Source: Microcella flavibacter
GTDB taxonomy: Bacteria; Actinomycetota; Actinomycetes; Actinomycetales; Microbacteriaceae
Assembly (NCBI RefSeq): GCF_012530535.1
Contig: NZ_CP051299.1
Span: 1,116,001 to 1,180,000 of the forward strand
Reading direction: 5' to 3'
DNA length: 64,000 nt
Part shown: piece after piece, positions 54,503 through 64,000 of the stretch
Layout: the number at the start of each line of letters is the position of its first letter
Numbering within the stretch: the stretch's first letter is position 1
The notes under the pieces: generated by a model
Told to the model about the DNA's origin: nothing
Databases searched by the model: none
What the model saw: only the letters and a program-made list of their open reading frames with translations
Position numbers and translations under genes: made by a program

Positions 54503-56569
54503 ATGACGCGATCCGGTGCCCCCGAAAAGTCCTCCGCAGCAGCGAAACCTGACCAGGAGCACGCTCACGGATCATCACGCATGGAGCTGCGGTTCGCGAT
54601 CGCCGCAGGCCTGACCTACGGCGCCGGCGTGATCTCCGAACTGGTCTTTGACCTGCCTATGCTCGGCCTGCCGCTCGTCTTCTTCCTTGGCACCTACTTC
54701 TTCGGCGGCTTCTTCACCATCCGCGGCGCGATCTCTTCCACGATGCGAGGCAAGTTCGAGGTGGACTTCCTCATGTTGGTGGCCGCGATCGGCGCCGCCC
54801 TCATCGGACGATGGGCCGAGGGTGCCGTGCTGCTGTTTCTCTTCAGCCTCGGTCACGCACTCGAGGAGTATGCGATGAGCCGGGCGAGCAAGTCGATCGA
54901 GGCACTCGCCGAACTCGCACCTCGCACGGCGCTCGTGCGGCGCAACGGCGACGAGCCCGTCGAGCTGCCCGTGCAGCAGATCAACATCGGCGACGTCGTG
55001 GTGGTGCGACCGAACTCGCGTATCCCTTCCGACGGGTTCGTTGTCTCGGGCGTCTCGGCCGTCGACCAGTCCGCGGTCACCGGCGAGTCGATCCCGGTCG
55101 AGAAGTCGCCGGTTAACGACCCCGAGCGCGCGCTGCGCAATGCGAACACCCTGCCGGCGGCGAACCGCGTGTTCACCGGCACGGTGAACGGCGCAGGAGC
55201 GCTCGAAATCGCGGTCACGGCCACCGCCGCAGACTCGACGCTCAGCAGGGTGATCGAGATGGTGCGCACCGCGGATCAGGCGAAGTCGCCGACTCAGCAG
55301 TTCATCGACAAGTTCCAGCGCTGGTACGTGCCGGTAGTCATCGTCGGCGTGGCGGTCACGCTCGGGGTGTCCCTCTGGGGGTTCGGGCAGGAGTTCCCCG
55401 ACGCGTTCTACTTGGCGATGACCGTGCTGGTCGCCGCGAGCCCGTGTGCACTCGCGATTGCGACACCGAGCGCTGTGCTGGCCGGGGTCGCGCGCGCCGC
55501 GCGGGCCGGTGTGCTCGTCAAGGGCGGCGGCCCGCTCGAGACACTCGGCCGCGTCACGACCATGGCCTTCGACAAGACCGGAACCCTCACCTGGGGCGAG
55601 CCGCGCGTCAGCTCCGTGATCCGTGTCGAGGGCGCGGCCGGCGAGCTGCTGGTGCCAACCCTCGTCGCGGTCGAGGCGCTCAGTGATCATCCGCTGGCCT
55701 CCGCCATCCTTCGCGATCTCGCTCCCGAGCTGGGCGAACGTGACCGTCTCGAGGTCACGGACATCACGTCGGTCGTCGGCCGTGGCGTGCGCGCAACGGT
55801 CGAGGGCGAGCTCGTCGAGGTGGGCAACCTCCGCATGTTCGACGAGCAGGGACTCGCTCTGCCACAGCCGCTGAGCACCGAGTACGAACGTGCGCTCGAC
55901 GCCGGGCAGACGATCATGATCGTGCGCCGCGGTGACCGCTTCCTCGGCATCGTCGGGGTGATGGATGTCGCGCGCGCCGAGTCCGCGCAGGTGCTCATCG
56001 CTCTGCGCGCCGTCGGAGTGACGCAGCTGGTGATGATCTCTGGGGACAACCAGCGGGTCGCCGACGCTGTCGCCCGCGAGGTGGGCATCGATACCGCGCT
56101 CGGCGAACTCATGCCAGAAGACAAGGTGACCCAGATCACCGTGCTGTCCGAGCGATCGCGACCGATCGCGATGATCGGCGACGGCGTTAACGACGCCCCG
56201 GCCATGGCCCGCGCCGACATCGGTATCGCCATGGGCGCCGCCGGCTCGACCGTCGCCCTGGAAACCTGCGACATCGCCCTCATGAGCGACGATCTCGGCC
56301 GCGTGCCGTTCGCCGTACGCCTCAGCCGCGCGACGAGCCGCATCATCCGCCAGAACCTCATCGCAAGCCTCGCCGTAGTGGCGTTTCTCATCATCGCCAC
56401 CTTCGCCGGGCTCAACATCGGCGCCGTCGTCCTCATTCACGAGGGCTCGACCCTCATCGTGGTCGCCAACGCCCTGCGCATGCTGAATTTCGATCGCAAC
56501 AGGGAGCACCACGGGATCGACCACGAAGATGCTCCACCGCGCGATAGGCCCGAGCCAGCGGCGGCGTGA
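54503..56569 (+). CDS. P1B-4-type metal-efflux ATPase (Co/Ni/Fe/Zn class)
   Basis: 688 aa from ATG 54503, supported by the leaderless -10 box; in-frame starts at 54491-54497 are less likely. P-type core: TGES (193-196), phosphorylation site DKTGTLT (Asp357), GDGVNDAPAM. The membrane metal motif is SPC (313-315) rather than CPC, and the last helices carry HEGST (646-650): SPC plus HEGxx defines the P1B-4 subclass (CoaT, CtpD, CtpJ, PfeT). There is no N-terminal heavy-metal-binding domain, only a short tail with EHAHG. Exports divalent metal from the cytoplasm. Codon use is somewhat less GC3-biased than in flanking genes, consistent with acquisition. Confidence 0.93.
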   Translation: MTRSGAPEKSSAAAKPDQEHAHGSSRMELRFAIAAGLTYGAGVISELVFDLPMLGLPLVFFLGTYFFGGFFTIRGAISSTMRGKFEVDFLMLVAAIGAALIGRWAEGAVLLFLFSLGHALEEYAMSRASKSIEALAELAPRTALVRRNGDEPVELPVQQINIGDVVVVRPNSRIPSDGFVVSGVSAVDQSAVTGESIPVEKSPVNDPERALRNANTLPAANRVFTGTVNGAGALEIAVTATAADSTLSRVIEMVRTADQAKSPTQQFIDKFQRWYVPVVIVGVAVTLGVSLWGFGQEFPDAFYLAMTVLVAASPCALAIATPSAVLAGVARAARAGVLVKGGGPLETLGRVTTMAFDKTGTLTWGEPRVSSVIRVEGAAGELLVPTLVAVEALSDHPLASAILRDLAPELGERDRLEVTDITSVVGRGVRATVEGELVEVGNLRMFDEQGLALPQPLSTEYERALDAGQTIMIVRRGDRFLGIVGVMDVARAESAQVLIALRAVGVTQLVMISGDNQRVADAVAREVGIDTALGELMPEDKVTQITVLSERSRPIAMIGDGVNDAPAMARADIGIAMGAAGSTVALETCDIALMSDDLGRVPFAVRLSRATSRIIRQNLIASLAVVAFLIIATFAGLNIGAVVLIHEGSTLIVVANALRMLNFDRNREHHGIDHEDAPPRDRPEPAAA

Positions 56570-56608
56570 GTCGCCCTGGGCTGGATGGAAACCCCCCAAC
56601 ATCATTCA

Positions 56609-56808
56609 ATGACAGCACGGACGAAGTATCCGCAGGAGCTGCCTGAACGGGCGACCAGGCTCGTGCAAGAAGCGCAGGAGGAGAAATCCAGAGCTATTGC
56701 TGAATGCTTCGATGGTCCGGATCGGGCGACGAACCGGGGTAGACGACAGCACCCTTCGAGGCTGGGTCAAGCAAGGCTCGATCGACGCCGGCAGTAGCCC
56801 GGAGAAGG
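56609..56808 (+). pseudogene. IS3-family transposase OrfA remnant, frameshifted and truncated
   Basis: Begins MTARTKYPQELPERATRLVQ..., a typical start of IS3-type OrfA with its helix-turn-helix. After about codon 31 (near 56700) the similarity moves to another frame, which reads RIGRRTGVDDSTLRGWVKQG and then SIDAGSSPEKDS, matching the usual ETLRKWVRQ-x-x-IDAG-x-x-PG segment. The second half of OrfA and all of OrfB are missing; the sequence runs directly into the 3' end of the prolyl oligopeptidase gene. It marks the right edge of the accessory block. No terminal inverted repeats were identified. Confidence 0.72.
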
Positions 56809-56819
56809 ACTCTTGGCCC

Positions 56820-59009
<2,190 letters not shown>

Positions 59010-59015
59010 CGCTCC

Positions 59016-59021
59016 AGCGTA
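59016..59021 (-). promoter_or_regulatory. -10 box of a leaderless promoter for the S9 peptidase
   Basis: TACGCT on the minus strand, 6 nt before GTG 59009; no ribosome site. Confidence 0.5.
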
Positions 59022-59119
59022 GGCGGAGCATCCCGAACCGCCGCCCGCGGCGGGGCGGCCGTGCATGCCCGTCCGTCGTGCAGTGAACACCGAAGACCGA
59101 TCGGTAGGCTCGGCTCACC

Positions 59120-60046
59120 ATGAGCGAGTCCCCTCTCGCCGCGAACCCCTACGAGGTTCTCGGTGTCGCGCCCACCGCGAGCGACGACGACCTGAAGAAG
59201 GCGTACCGCCGGCGGCTGCGCGAGGCGCACCCCGACACGGGCGGATCCTCGGCCGAGTTCGATCGCGTGCAGCAGGCCTGGCAGCGCATCGGCACGGCGC
59301 AGGCGCGATCGGCCTACGACGCGGGCGGAGACGCCTCGAGCGGGGGATCGGCCGCCTGGTCGTACGGCGCGGCGGGGGGCGGCACTCGCCGCGGCGACAC
59401 CCGGCCGAGCGCGAAGAGCAGCGGGCACCCCGGCGGCTGGTACCGCGAGCAGTACCTGCGGCTCATGCGCGAGTGGGCCGGCCGCGGCACCCAGCTCGAC
59501 GACCCCTACGACCCGCGCCTCGTGCGCACCGCGCCCCGCGAGATCAAGCACCTGCTGGCCGCCGCCGTCGCCGAGGAGCGCACCGCGACGGCCCTCGCGA
59601 CGCTCGGCATGGGCTTCACCATCTGGCACGACGTCGTCGCCGGCGCCCACCCCGAGGACAAGGTCGACCACGTCGTGCTCGGCCCCACCGGGCTGTGGGC
59701 CGTGCTGAGTGAGGACTGGGGCACCGAGGTGCGCGTCAAGCGCGGCGACCTCATCGGCGAGGGCCTCGCTCCCGGCGAGCGCCCCCTGCACCAGCTCGGC
59801 ACCCGCGCCAAGGTCGTCGCCCGGGCGGCGAAGGCGCGCTTCTCCGCCCTCGTCATCGTCGTCGAGGACGGCCAGGCGCCCGGCTCGCTCACCGAGCTCG
59901 GCAGCGTGCGGGGGGCGCAGGGGATGCTCGTCGAGCGCTCGCGTCTCGTCAACCTCATCCGCACGGGGCTGCCGGGCGTCGGCGTCGGGGGCACGGATCT
60001 CTTCGAGGTGCGCACGCGGCTCCAGTCGAGCATCCGCTTCGTCTGA
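59120..60046 (+). CDS. J-domain protein with C-terminal NERD-like domain
   Basis: 308 aa. Residues 8-68 form a DnaJ J-domain with the HPD motif at 37-39 (REAHPDTGG), so it can stimulate an Hsp70 ATPase. A Gly/Ser linker follows. Residues about 120-300 contain DKVDHVVLGPTGLWAVLSEDWG, which resembles the core strand pair of NERD/nuclease-related domains (usually ...DIDHVVVGPTGVFVIDAK); the terminal catalytic Lys of that motif is not obvious, so the domain may be non-catalytic. There are no Zn-finger or DnaJ C-terminal domains. TAGGCT (59105-59110) lies 9 nt before the ATG. Confidence 0.8.
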   Translation: MSESPLAANPYEVLGVAPTASDDDLKKAYRRRLREAHPDTGGSSAEFDRVQQAWQRIGTAQARSAYDAGGDASSGGSAAWSYGAAGGGTRRGDTRPSAKSSGHPGGWYREQYLRLMREWAGRGTQLDDPYDPRLVRTAPREIKHLLAAAVAEERTATALATLGMGFTIWHDVVAGAHPEDKVDHVVLGPTGLWAVLSEDWGTEVRVKRGDLIGEGLAPGERPLHQLGTRAKVVARAAKARFSALVIVVEDGQAPGSLTELGSVRGAQGMLVERSRLVNLIRTGLPGVGVGGTDLFEVRTRLQSSIRFV

Positions 60047-60136
60047 CCCGCCCGGAGCGGGTCGCCGCCGCGATCGCCGGGTTCCGCGCGGGCGCGTCCG
60101 CAGGCGCCGCCCGCCCGGGCGCGGCATGATCGAGGC

Positions 60137-60397
60137 ATGACCCACCCCAACGACGCCCCGAGCCCTCGCCTCGACCCGACCAACGCGCAGGCCGAGCCCA
60201 TCGAGGACGACGCCCTCGAGGCGACCGACGAGGAGAAGATCGCCGGCATCGTCGCCCAGACGCGGCAGGACCTCGCCGGCGGCCACCAGCGCTCGGCGCA
60301 GGAGCTGCTGCAGCAGCGGTTCGACCAGTCCGGCATCGAGGTCGAGGGCGCGCGCGTCGCCCAACTGGCCGAAGGGCTCGAGGCCGACACGGCCTGA
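60137..60397 (+). CDS. Small acidic protein, paralogue 1
   Basis: 86 aa, unknown function. A disordered acidic N-terminus is followed by a helical part with KIAGIVAQTRQDLAGGH (34-50), LLQQRF and VAQLAEGLEAD. The next gene encodes a protein with the same pattern in the same order, indicating duplication. CATGAT ends 6 nt before the ATG, a weak leaderless box. Confidence 0.65.
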   Translation: MTHPNDAPSPRLDPTNAQAEPIEDDALEATDEEKIAGIVAQTRQDLAGGHQRSAQELLQQRFDQSGIEVEGARVAQLAEGLEADTA

Positions 60398-60483
60398 CGA
60401 GCGTCGGCCGCGGCGCCGCGTCGTTCAGCGAACGCACGGCGGGCATCCACTCGCGCCCCCGGTTGAGGGCGCACGGTGTCGAA

Positions 60484-60939
60484 ATGACCTGGAAGAGCAC
60501 CGGCACCGGACCCATCCCGCGCATGCGCCCCGAGCCGGGCGCGGCGAACGCCAACCGCTCGCTGCCGAGCGGCCCGTGGACCTTGCAGCCGGCTCCGAGG
60601 GCGCAGCCCACGACGATGGAGATCCCCGTGCTGTCGGGGGCGACCGCCGCGCTGCACCGGCAGAAGGTGGCCGGGCTCAGGGAGCAGATGCGCCACGACC
60701 TGCGGGGCGGTCATCACCTCGAGGCCGAGGCCCTGCTGCGCGAGCGGCTCAAGGCGAGCAAGGTCGAGCTGACGGAGGAGCGCATCATCACCCTCGCCGA
60801 GTCGCTGCGCGACGTCGACCGCGCCCGCGCCGAGCGCGAGCGGTGCGAGGCGGAGGAGGCGGAGGGCGACGCTCCCTCCGACGACGTGCCCGCCGACGAC
60901 GTGCCCGCCGACCATGCCGAGGCGGCCGCCGCGCGCTGA
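60484..60939 (+). CDS. Small protein, paralogue 2
   Basis: 151 aa from ATG 60484. Third-position GC remains high from there, but ATG 60616 (107 aa) is a serious alternative start and neither has a good ribosome site. Residues 61-77 KVAGLREQMRHDLRGGH, then LLRERLKASKVEL and TLAESLRDVD, match paralogue 1 at aligned positions. The C-terminal 35 residues are acidic with a repeated DDVPAD motif. Unknown function; the shared DL-x-GGH-x-x-x-A-x-x-LL-x-x-R core looks like two antiparallel helices. Confidence 0.6.
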   Translation: MTWKSTGTGPIPRMRPEPGAANANRSLPSGPWTLQPAPRAQPTTMEIPVLSGATAALHRQKVAGLREQMRHDLRGGHHLEAEALLRERLKASKVELTEERIITLAESLRDVDRARAERERCEAEEAEGDAPSDDVPADDVPADHAEAAAAR

Positions 60940-61053
60940 TCCCTCCTGACGGCGACCGCCGAGCGCAAGCCCCTGGCCGCGCCGGCTCCGCGGGGCCAGG
61001 CTGGATGCCGCTCCGCGGCTCCCCGTCGTGCGCACCCCAGCGGAAGGCACCCC

Positions 61054-61227
61054 ATGACCTGGCAGAACGAACCGTCCTCCGAGAACCTCGACGAGCGCGA
61101 CGTCGAGGGCGCACCGCACGCGGCGAAGACCGTCGACGGTTCGAGCGGGACCGGCGATCCTGCCGCTCCGACCGAGCCGCACGAGGGCGAGGGCACGCAG
61201 GCCCGCACGCCGCCGACGCCGGAGTGA
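61054..61227 (+). CDS. Small acidic protein of 57 aa
   Basis: Begins MTWQNEPSSENLDERD and is acidic and Pro/Thr-rich throughout, probably disordered. The ATG is preceded by GCGGAAGG at 6-7 nt. Its first three residues (MTW) repeat those of the preceding gene at 60484, which may be chance. Convergent with the DUF429 gene, 11 bp away. No homologous family recognised. Confidence 0.4.
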   Translation: MTWQNEPSSENLDERDVEGAPHAAKTVDGSSGTGDPAAPTEPHEGEGTQARTPPTPE

Positions 61228-61238
61228 TCGCGGGCTAG

Positions 61239-62102
61239 CTAGCGGCGCTGCTCCGGCCGGGCGGGGGCGACGATCGTCGCCCGCCGGCCGAGCGCGTCGG
61301 TCTCGCCCGGCGTCGCCGAGCCCTCCGCACCGAGCACCTGCACGCGCGACCGCGCCGCCGGCGCCCGCACGTCGTCGAACCACAAGGCGGCCGTCCACGC
61401 GCAGAGCACCGCGTCGAGCAGGTCCTCCCGGTGCTTGTGCGGCCGGTCGAGCATCGGTGACGGCTCGGCGAGCAGCTGCGCCGTGCGCTCGTGCGAGTCG
61501 AGCCGCAGCGGCGGTCGGGCGTCGGCGAGCGCGCTCATGCGCCGCAGCAGCTCGTCCGCGGCGGCCGCGCGCCGGCGACGCGCCTCGTCGCGCGGGATGC
61601 CGGGGACGAGCCGCTTGTACCGCGGGCGCTCGACGTCGTAGCCGAGCTCGGGCGCTCCGACGAGGGTCGTGAAGGGGTAGCACTCGAAGGCCACCGTCGT
61701 GCCCGGCGGCGGCGGGGACGCGCCGTCGGTGTACCGGATGCCCCGCTCGCCGAGGCGCTCGAGCAGCAGCTCCCCGGCGCGCGCCGCCAGGGTGCGGCTG
61801 CTGGCGTTCGCGCCGACCTTCCAGCGCCCGTACCCGCGGCCGACGGCGCGCTCGGCCTGGCGCATCCCGGATTCGTTGACGACGATGAGCGGCGCGTCGA
61901 TGGCGATGACGTCGCCGGGTCGCTCGTGCTCGGCGATCCAGTCCGCGACCGCGTCGACGCCGCGCGCCCAGTCGGCCGCCAGCACGACACCCTCATCGTC
62001 GAGGAGGCAGAGCCCGGTCTCGTTCGGCACGCGGGCGCGTCCGGTGACGGGATGCGCGCCGCCGAGGCCCCAGGCGAGGTCGACCCCGAGGAACCGCGTC
62101 AC
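61239..62102 (-). CDS. DUF429 family protein (predicted RNase H-like fold)
   Basis: 287 aa. FLGVDLAWG at the N-terminus and VIAIDAPLIV carry the acidic residues of the predicted RNase H-like nuclease fold. VAFECYPFTTLVG and the C-terminal HKHREDLLDAVLCAWTA are further family hallmarks. Activity has not been shown for the family as far as I know. The GTG start overlaps the PfkB stop (GTGA), so the gene is translationally coupled to the sugar kinase, an unexpected pairing. Confidence 0.82.
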   Translation of the reverse strand: MTRFLGVDLAWGLGGAHPVTGRARVPNETGLCLLDDEGVVLAADWARGVDAVADWIAEHERPGDVIAIDAPLIVVNESGMRQAERAVGRGYGRWKVGANASSRTLAARAGELLLERLGERGIRYTDGASPPPPGTTVAFECYPFTTLVGAPELGYDVERPRYKRLVPGIPRDEARRRRAAAADELLRRMSALADARPPLRLDSHERTAQLLAEPSPMLDRPHKHREDLLDAVLCAWTAALWFDDVRAPAARSRVQVLGAEGSATPGETDALGRRATIVAPARPEQRR

Positions 62103-63064
62103 GCGGGGGCGTCCGGCGCCCGTCGCTCCAGCATCTCGAGCGACGTCGGCGGCTCGGCCCCCGGGCGCATGACGGTGATCTCGGCCGTGCGCTGCGCCCA
62201 GGCGCCGACGCGGCGCAGGGTCGCCTCGTCGAGCGCGCGCAGCGCGTCGCGGTGCTCGGCCCCGAGCATCCCGAGCGTGCCGAGGGCCGCGATGAGGCCG
62301 GCGGTCACCGCGTCGCCGCCCCCGACCGTGTCGGCGATCGGCACGGGGCGACCGCTCAGGCGCGCGCGGTGCTGCGCGGTCGCGATGACCATGCCCGCCT
62401 CGGCGAGCGTGACGACCACGATCGCGGTTCCGCCCTCGATCCAGCGATCGATGACGGCGTCGATCGGCTCGTCGGCGTTCAGCCAGGCGATGTCCTCGTC
62501 GCTCGCCTTGACGATGTCACTGCGGGCCGCGTGGCGGTCGACGCGGAGGCGCGCGGCATCGGGATCGCGGTCGACGCGGGCGCGGATGTTGGGGTCGAAG
62601 GTGACCGTCGCGGTGGAGGCGTACCGCTCGACGAGGGCGTCGACGGTCTCGGAGCCCGGCTGCAGCGCGGCGCCGAGCGAGCCGAAGTGCACGACGTCGG
62701 CGTCGCCGCGGGGCAGCGGCACCTCGCCGAGGTTCCAGGAGAGGTCGAAGGAGTAGTCCGCGGCGCCGTTCGTCGCGATGCGCGCCTCGGCGGTGGAGGT
62801 GCGGCCGGCCCGCGGGGCCGTGTAGACGTCGACGCCCTCGGCGACCAGGCGCTGCTCGATGGTGTCGGCGCGCTGGTCCGCACCGAGCTCGGTGATGAAG
62901 GCGACGTCGACGCCCTGCCGGGCCAGGCCGATCGCCGTGTTCATGGGGCTGCCGCCCGGCATCTCGCGCACGGTCTCGCCCTCGGCGCCCTCGGTGACGA
63001 TCACGTCGATGAGCGATTCGCCGATGACGAGGGCACGGGTCGCGCGCCTGGATGTGCCGGTCAT
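62099..63064 (-). CDS. PfkB-family carbohydrate kinase (fructokinase-like)
   Basis: 321 aa. Substrate-binding N-terminus VIGESLIDVIV and GGSPMNTAIGLARQG. The C-terminal ATP/anion-hole motif reads DTVGGGDAVTAG: the usual GAGD is GGGD here, while the catalytic Asp251 is kept. Phosphorylates a sugar, most likely fructose, in the cytoplasm. ATG 63064 has GAGGAG on the minus strand at the right distance; the upstream open frame overlaps the next promoter. First gene of a two-gene operon with DUF429. Confidence 0.9.
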   Translation of the reverse strand: MTGTSRRATRALVIGESLIDVIVTEGAEGETVREMPGGSPMNTAIGLARQGVDVAFITELGADQRADTIEQRLVAEGVDVYTAPRAGRTSTAEARIATNGAADYSFDLSWNLGEVPLPRGDADVVHFGSLGAALQPGSETVDALVERYASTATVTFDPNIRARVDRDPDAARLRVDRHAARSDIVKASDEDIAWLNADEPIDAVIDRWIEGGTAIVVVTLAEAGMVIATAQHRARLSGRPVPIADTVGGGDAVTAGLIAALGTLGMLGAEHRDALRALDEATLRRVGAWAQRTAEITVMRPGAEPPTSLEMLERRAPDAPA

Positions 63065-63155
63065 GAGCGACTCCTCGTCCTCGCAGTGCGCGTCTGAGCC
63101 GAGCATAAGCGAGCGCGCGCAGCAGAGCGCGTCACCGCGCGGGGACGAACGGGCG

Positions 63156-63161
63156 TACCGT
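63156..63161 (+). promoter_or_regulatory. Candidate -10 box for the DarT-like gene
   Basis: TACCGT followed by TAGACC, about 40 nt upstream of the ribosome site GAGGAGC (63195-63201). No clear -35 box. Confidence 0.35.
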
Positions 63162-63206
63162 AGACCTTTGGGCCTCTGGCCCGAAGACGACTTGAGGAGC
63201 AGCGAC

Positions 63207-63977
63207 ATGGACGAGTGCATTCACGGTTTCGAGCCCGGAATGTGCGCCTCCTGCTTCCCGCCGCCGGAGCCCGAGAAGGTGGTCGTCAAGCGGCCGTCGA
63301 AGCCGGCGAAGACCGTGCTGCGCACGCCGGCCCCCGGCACGGCGGCCGCCGCGAAGCCCGAGCCCCGCGCCTCCAACCTGCCTCAGCGCATCTTCCACGT
63401 GACGCACGTGAAGAACCTGCCGGCGATCCTCGAGGCGGGCGAGCTGCTGCCGAGCAGCGAGGCCGAGCCGGCCGTGCGCCTGAGCAGCCCGATCACGGGC
63501 GAGCTGCGCGAGACGGCCCGGGCCACCGACGCCGCGAGCGTGCTCGACTGCGTCGCCTTCTCGCTCAGCCCCAAGGCCACCTGGTGGTCGGAGGTGCAGG
63601 ACGGCGCCGCCGGACCGACGTGGAGCGATCAGGCCCGCCAGGCGCTCGCGGTCGACTTCGTCGTGCTCGGCGTGCCGATCGCCTCCGTCGCCGACCGGCT
63701 CGTCGTCACCGACGGGGACGCCGCGGCGATGGTCACCGCCGTCGGTGCGACGCCCGTCGAGGCGAAGCGGATGCTCGCGCGCGCCGCGCTCGACGACGCC
63801 GTCATGCACGCCGCGGAGGCCCTCGTGCCCGGCACGGTGCCGCTCGACAGCGTCGCGCTCGTCGCGGTCGCCAACGACAAGCGCCGCGACGAGGTCAAGC
63901 GCATGCTGAGCGCCGCGGGCATCCCGGCCAAGGTGGCCGTGTACCCGCCCTGGTTCGTGCCGACGCCCCTCGACTGA
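63207..63977 (+). CDS. DarT-like (DUF4433) ADP-ribosyltransferase with N-terminal Cys/His cluster
   Basis: 256 aa. Residues 4-16 form a compact C-x-H-x6-C-x2-C cluster (ECIHGFEPGMCASC), then a Lys/Pro/Ala linker. The domain from residue 61 starts RIFHVTHVKNLPAILEAGEL, matching the NAD-binding start of DarT (usually YHxTHxxNLPxIL). Near the end, AAEALVPGTVPLDSVALVAV carries Glu204 where DarT enzymes have the catalytic Glu in an AExLV context, followed by VYPPWFV. DarT toxins ADP-ribosylate thymidines in single-stranded DNA. No DarG antitoxin follows within the last 23 bp, and none precedes it. A diverged domestic version is possible. Confidence 0.75.
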   Translation: MDECIHGFEPGMCASCFPPPEPEKVVVKRPSKPAKTVLRTPAPGTAAAAKPEPRASNLPQRIFHVTHVKNLPAILEAGELLPSSEAEPAVRLSSPITGELRETARATDAASVLDCVAFSLSPKATWWSEVQDGAAGPTWSDQARQALAVDFVVLGVPIASVADRLVVTDGDAAAMVTAVGATPVEAKRMLARAALDDAVMHAAEALVPGTVPLDSVALVAVANDKRRDEVKRMLSAAGIPAKVAVYPPWFVPTPLD

Positions 63978-64000
63978 CGCGGCCGGGTTCCACGCCGGCT

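Noticed and set aside
60398-60611. Minus-strand frame opposite the start of the second small paralogue
   Set aside because: Although third-position GC is compatible on both strands, only the plus-strand frame continues into the conserved paralogue core.

Overview
The window is very GC-rich, densely packed chromosomal DNA from an actinobacterium, most likely a Microbacteriaceae-type organism. This rests on gene content (dxr, rip-type site-2 protease and ispG in one neighbourhood; proS-nusA-ylxR-infB-rbfA; maltokinase; Pr6Pr; Tat lipoproteins), frequent GTG starts, 4-bp GTGA/ATGA overlaps, and many genes that start 6-7 nt after a TANNNT box without a Shine-Dalgarno sequence (leaderless transcription). 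The family-level placement is inference. No tRNA, rRNA, CRISPR array or replication origin was recognised.

1-13738: one tightly coupled plus-strand operon. It holds the 3' part of a giant Ig-like/fibronectin III surface protein, a MoxR AAA+ ATPase, a DUF58 protein, a membrane transglutaminase-like protein lacking two of its three catalytic residues, a zinc-ribbon/FHA protein and an EccC-like FtsK/SpoIIIE ATPase. It reads as an envelope-associated assembly or secretion module with phosphopeptide-dependent control, and is the least understood multi-gene system here. 13752-19278: alanine dehydrogenase, then a four-gene polyamine ABC importer. 19339-24953: asparaginase, OsmC-like protein, FKBP lipoprotein, dxr, and a Ser/Thr kinase-lipoprotein pair.

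25048-37270: the site-2 protease; thiolase and 3-oxoacid CoA-transferase (acetoacetate metabolism); ispG; an intergenic region with strong hairpins and a 19-nt G run; proS; and the nusA-ylxR-infB-rbfA translation/transcription block, punctuated by strong terminator hairpins. 37377-53361: mostly single-gene units: a 58-aa membrane protein, an MFS exporter with its divergent regulator, mutY back-to-back with a nucleoside kinase, an epimerase/DUF2867 protein, a truncated CAP protein, a phosphodiesterase, an M20 peptidase, a SNF2 helicase, maltokinase, a class IV aminotransferase, a zinc-ribbon protein, Pr6Pr, Nudix and an aldo/keto reductase.

53362-56819 is an accessory block between two convergent genes: about 720 bp without a convincing gene, a divergent ArsR-type metal sensor and P1B-4 metal-efflux ATPase resembling mycobacterial NmtR/CtpJ in logic, and a frameshifted IS3-type orfA remnant. 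56820-63977: prolyl oligopeptidase, a J-domain/NERD-like fusion, two related small proteins, a small acidic protein, DUF429 and PfkB genes in an operon, and a DarT-like ADP-ribosyltransferase with an N-terminal Cys/His cluster.
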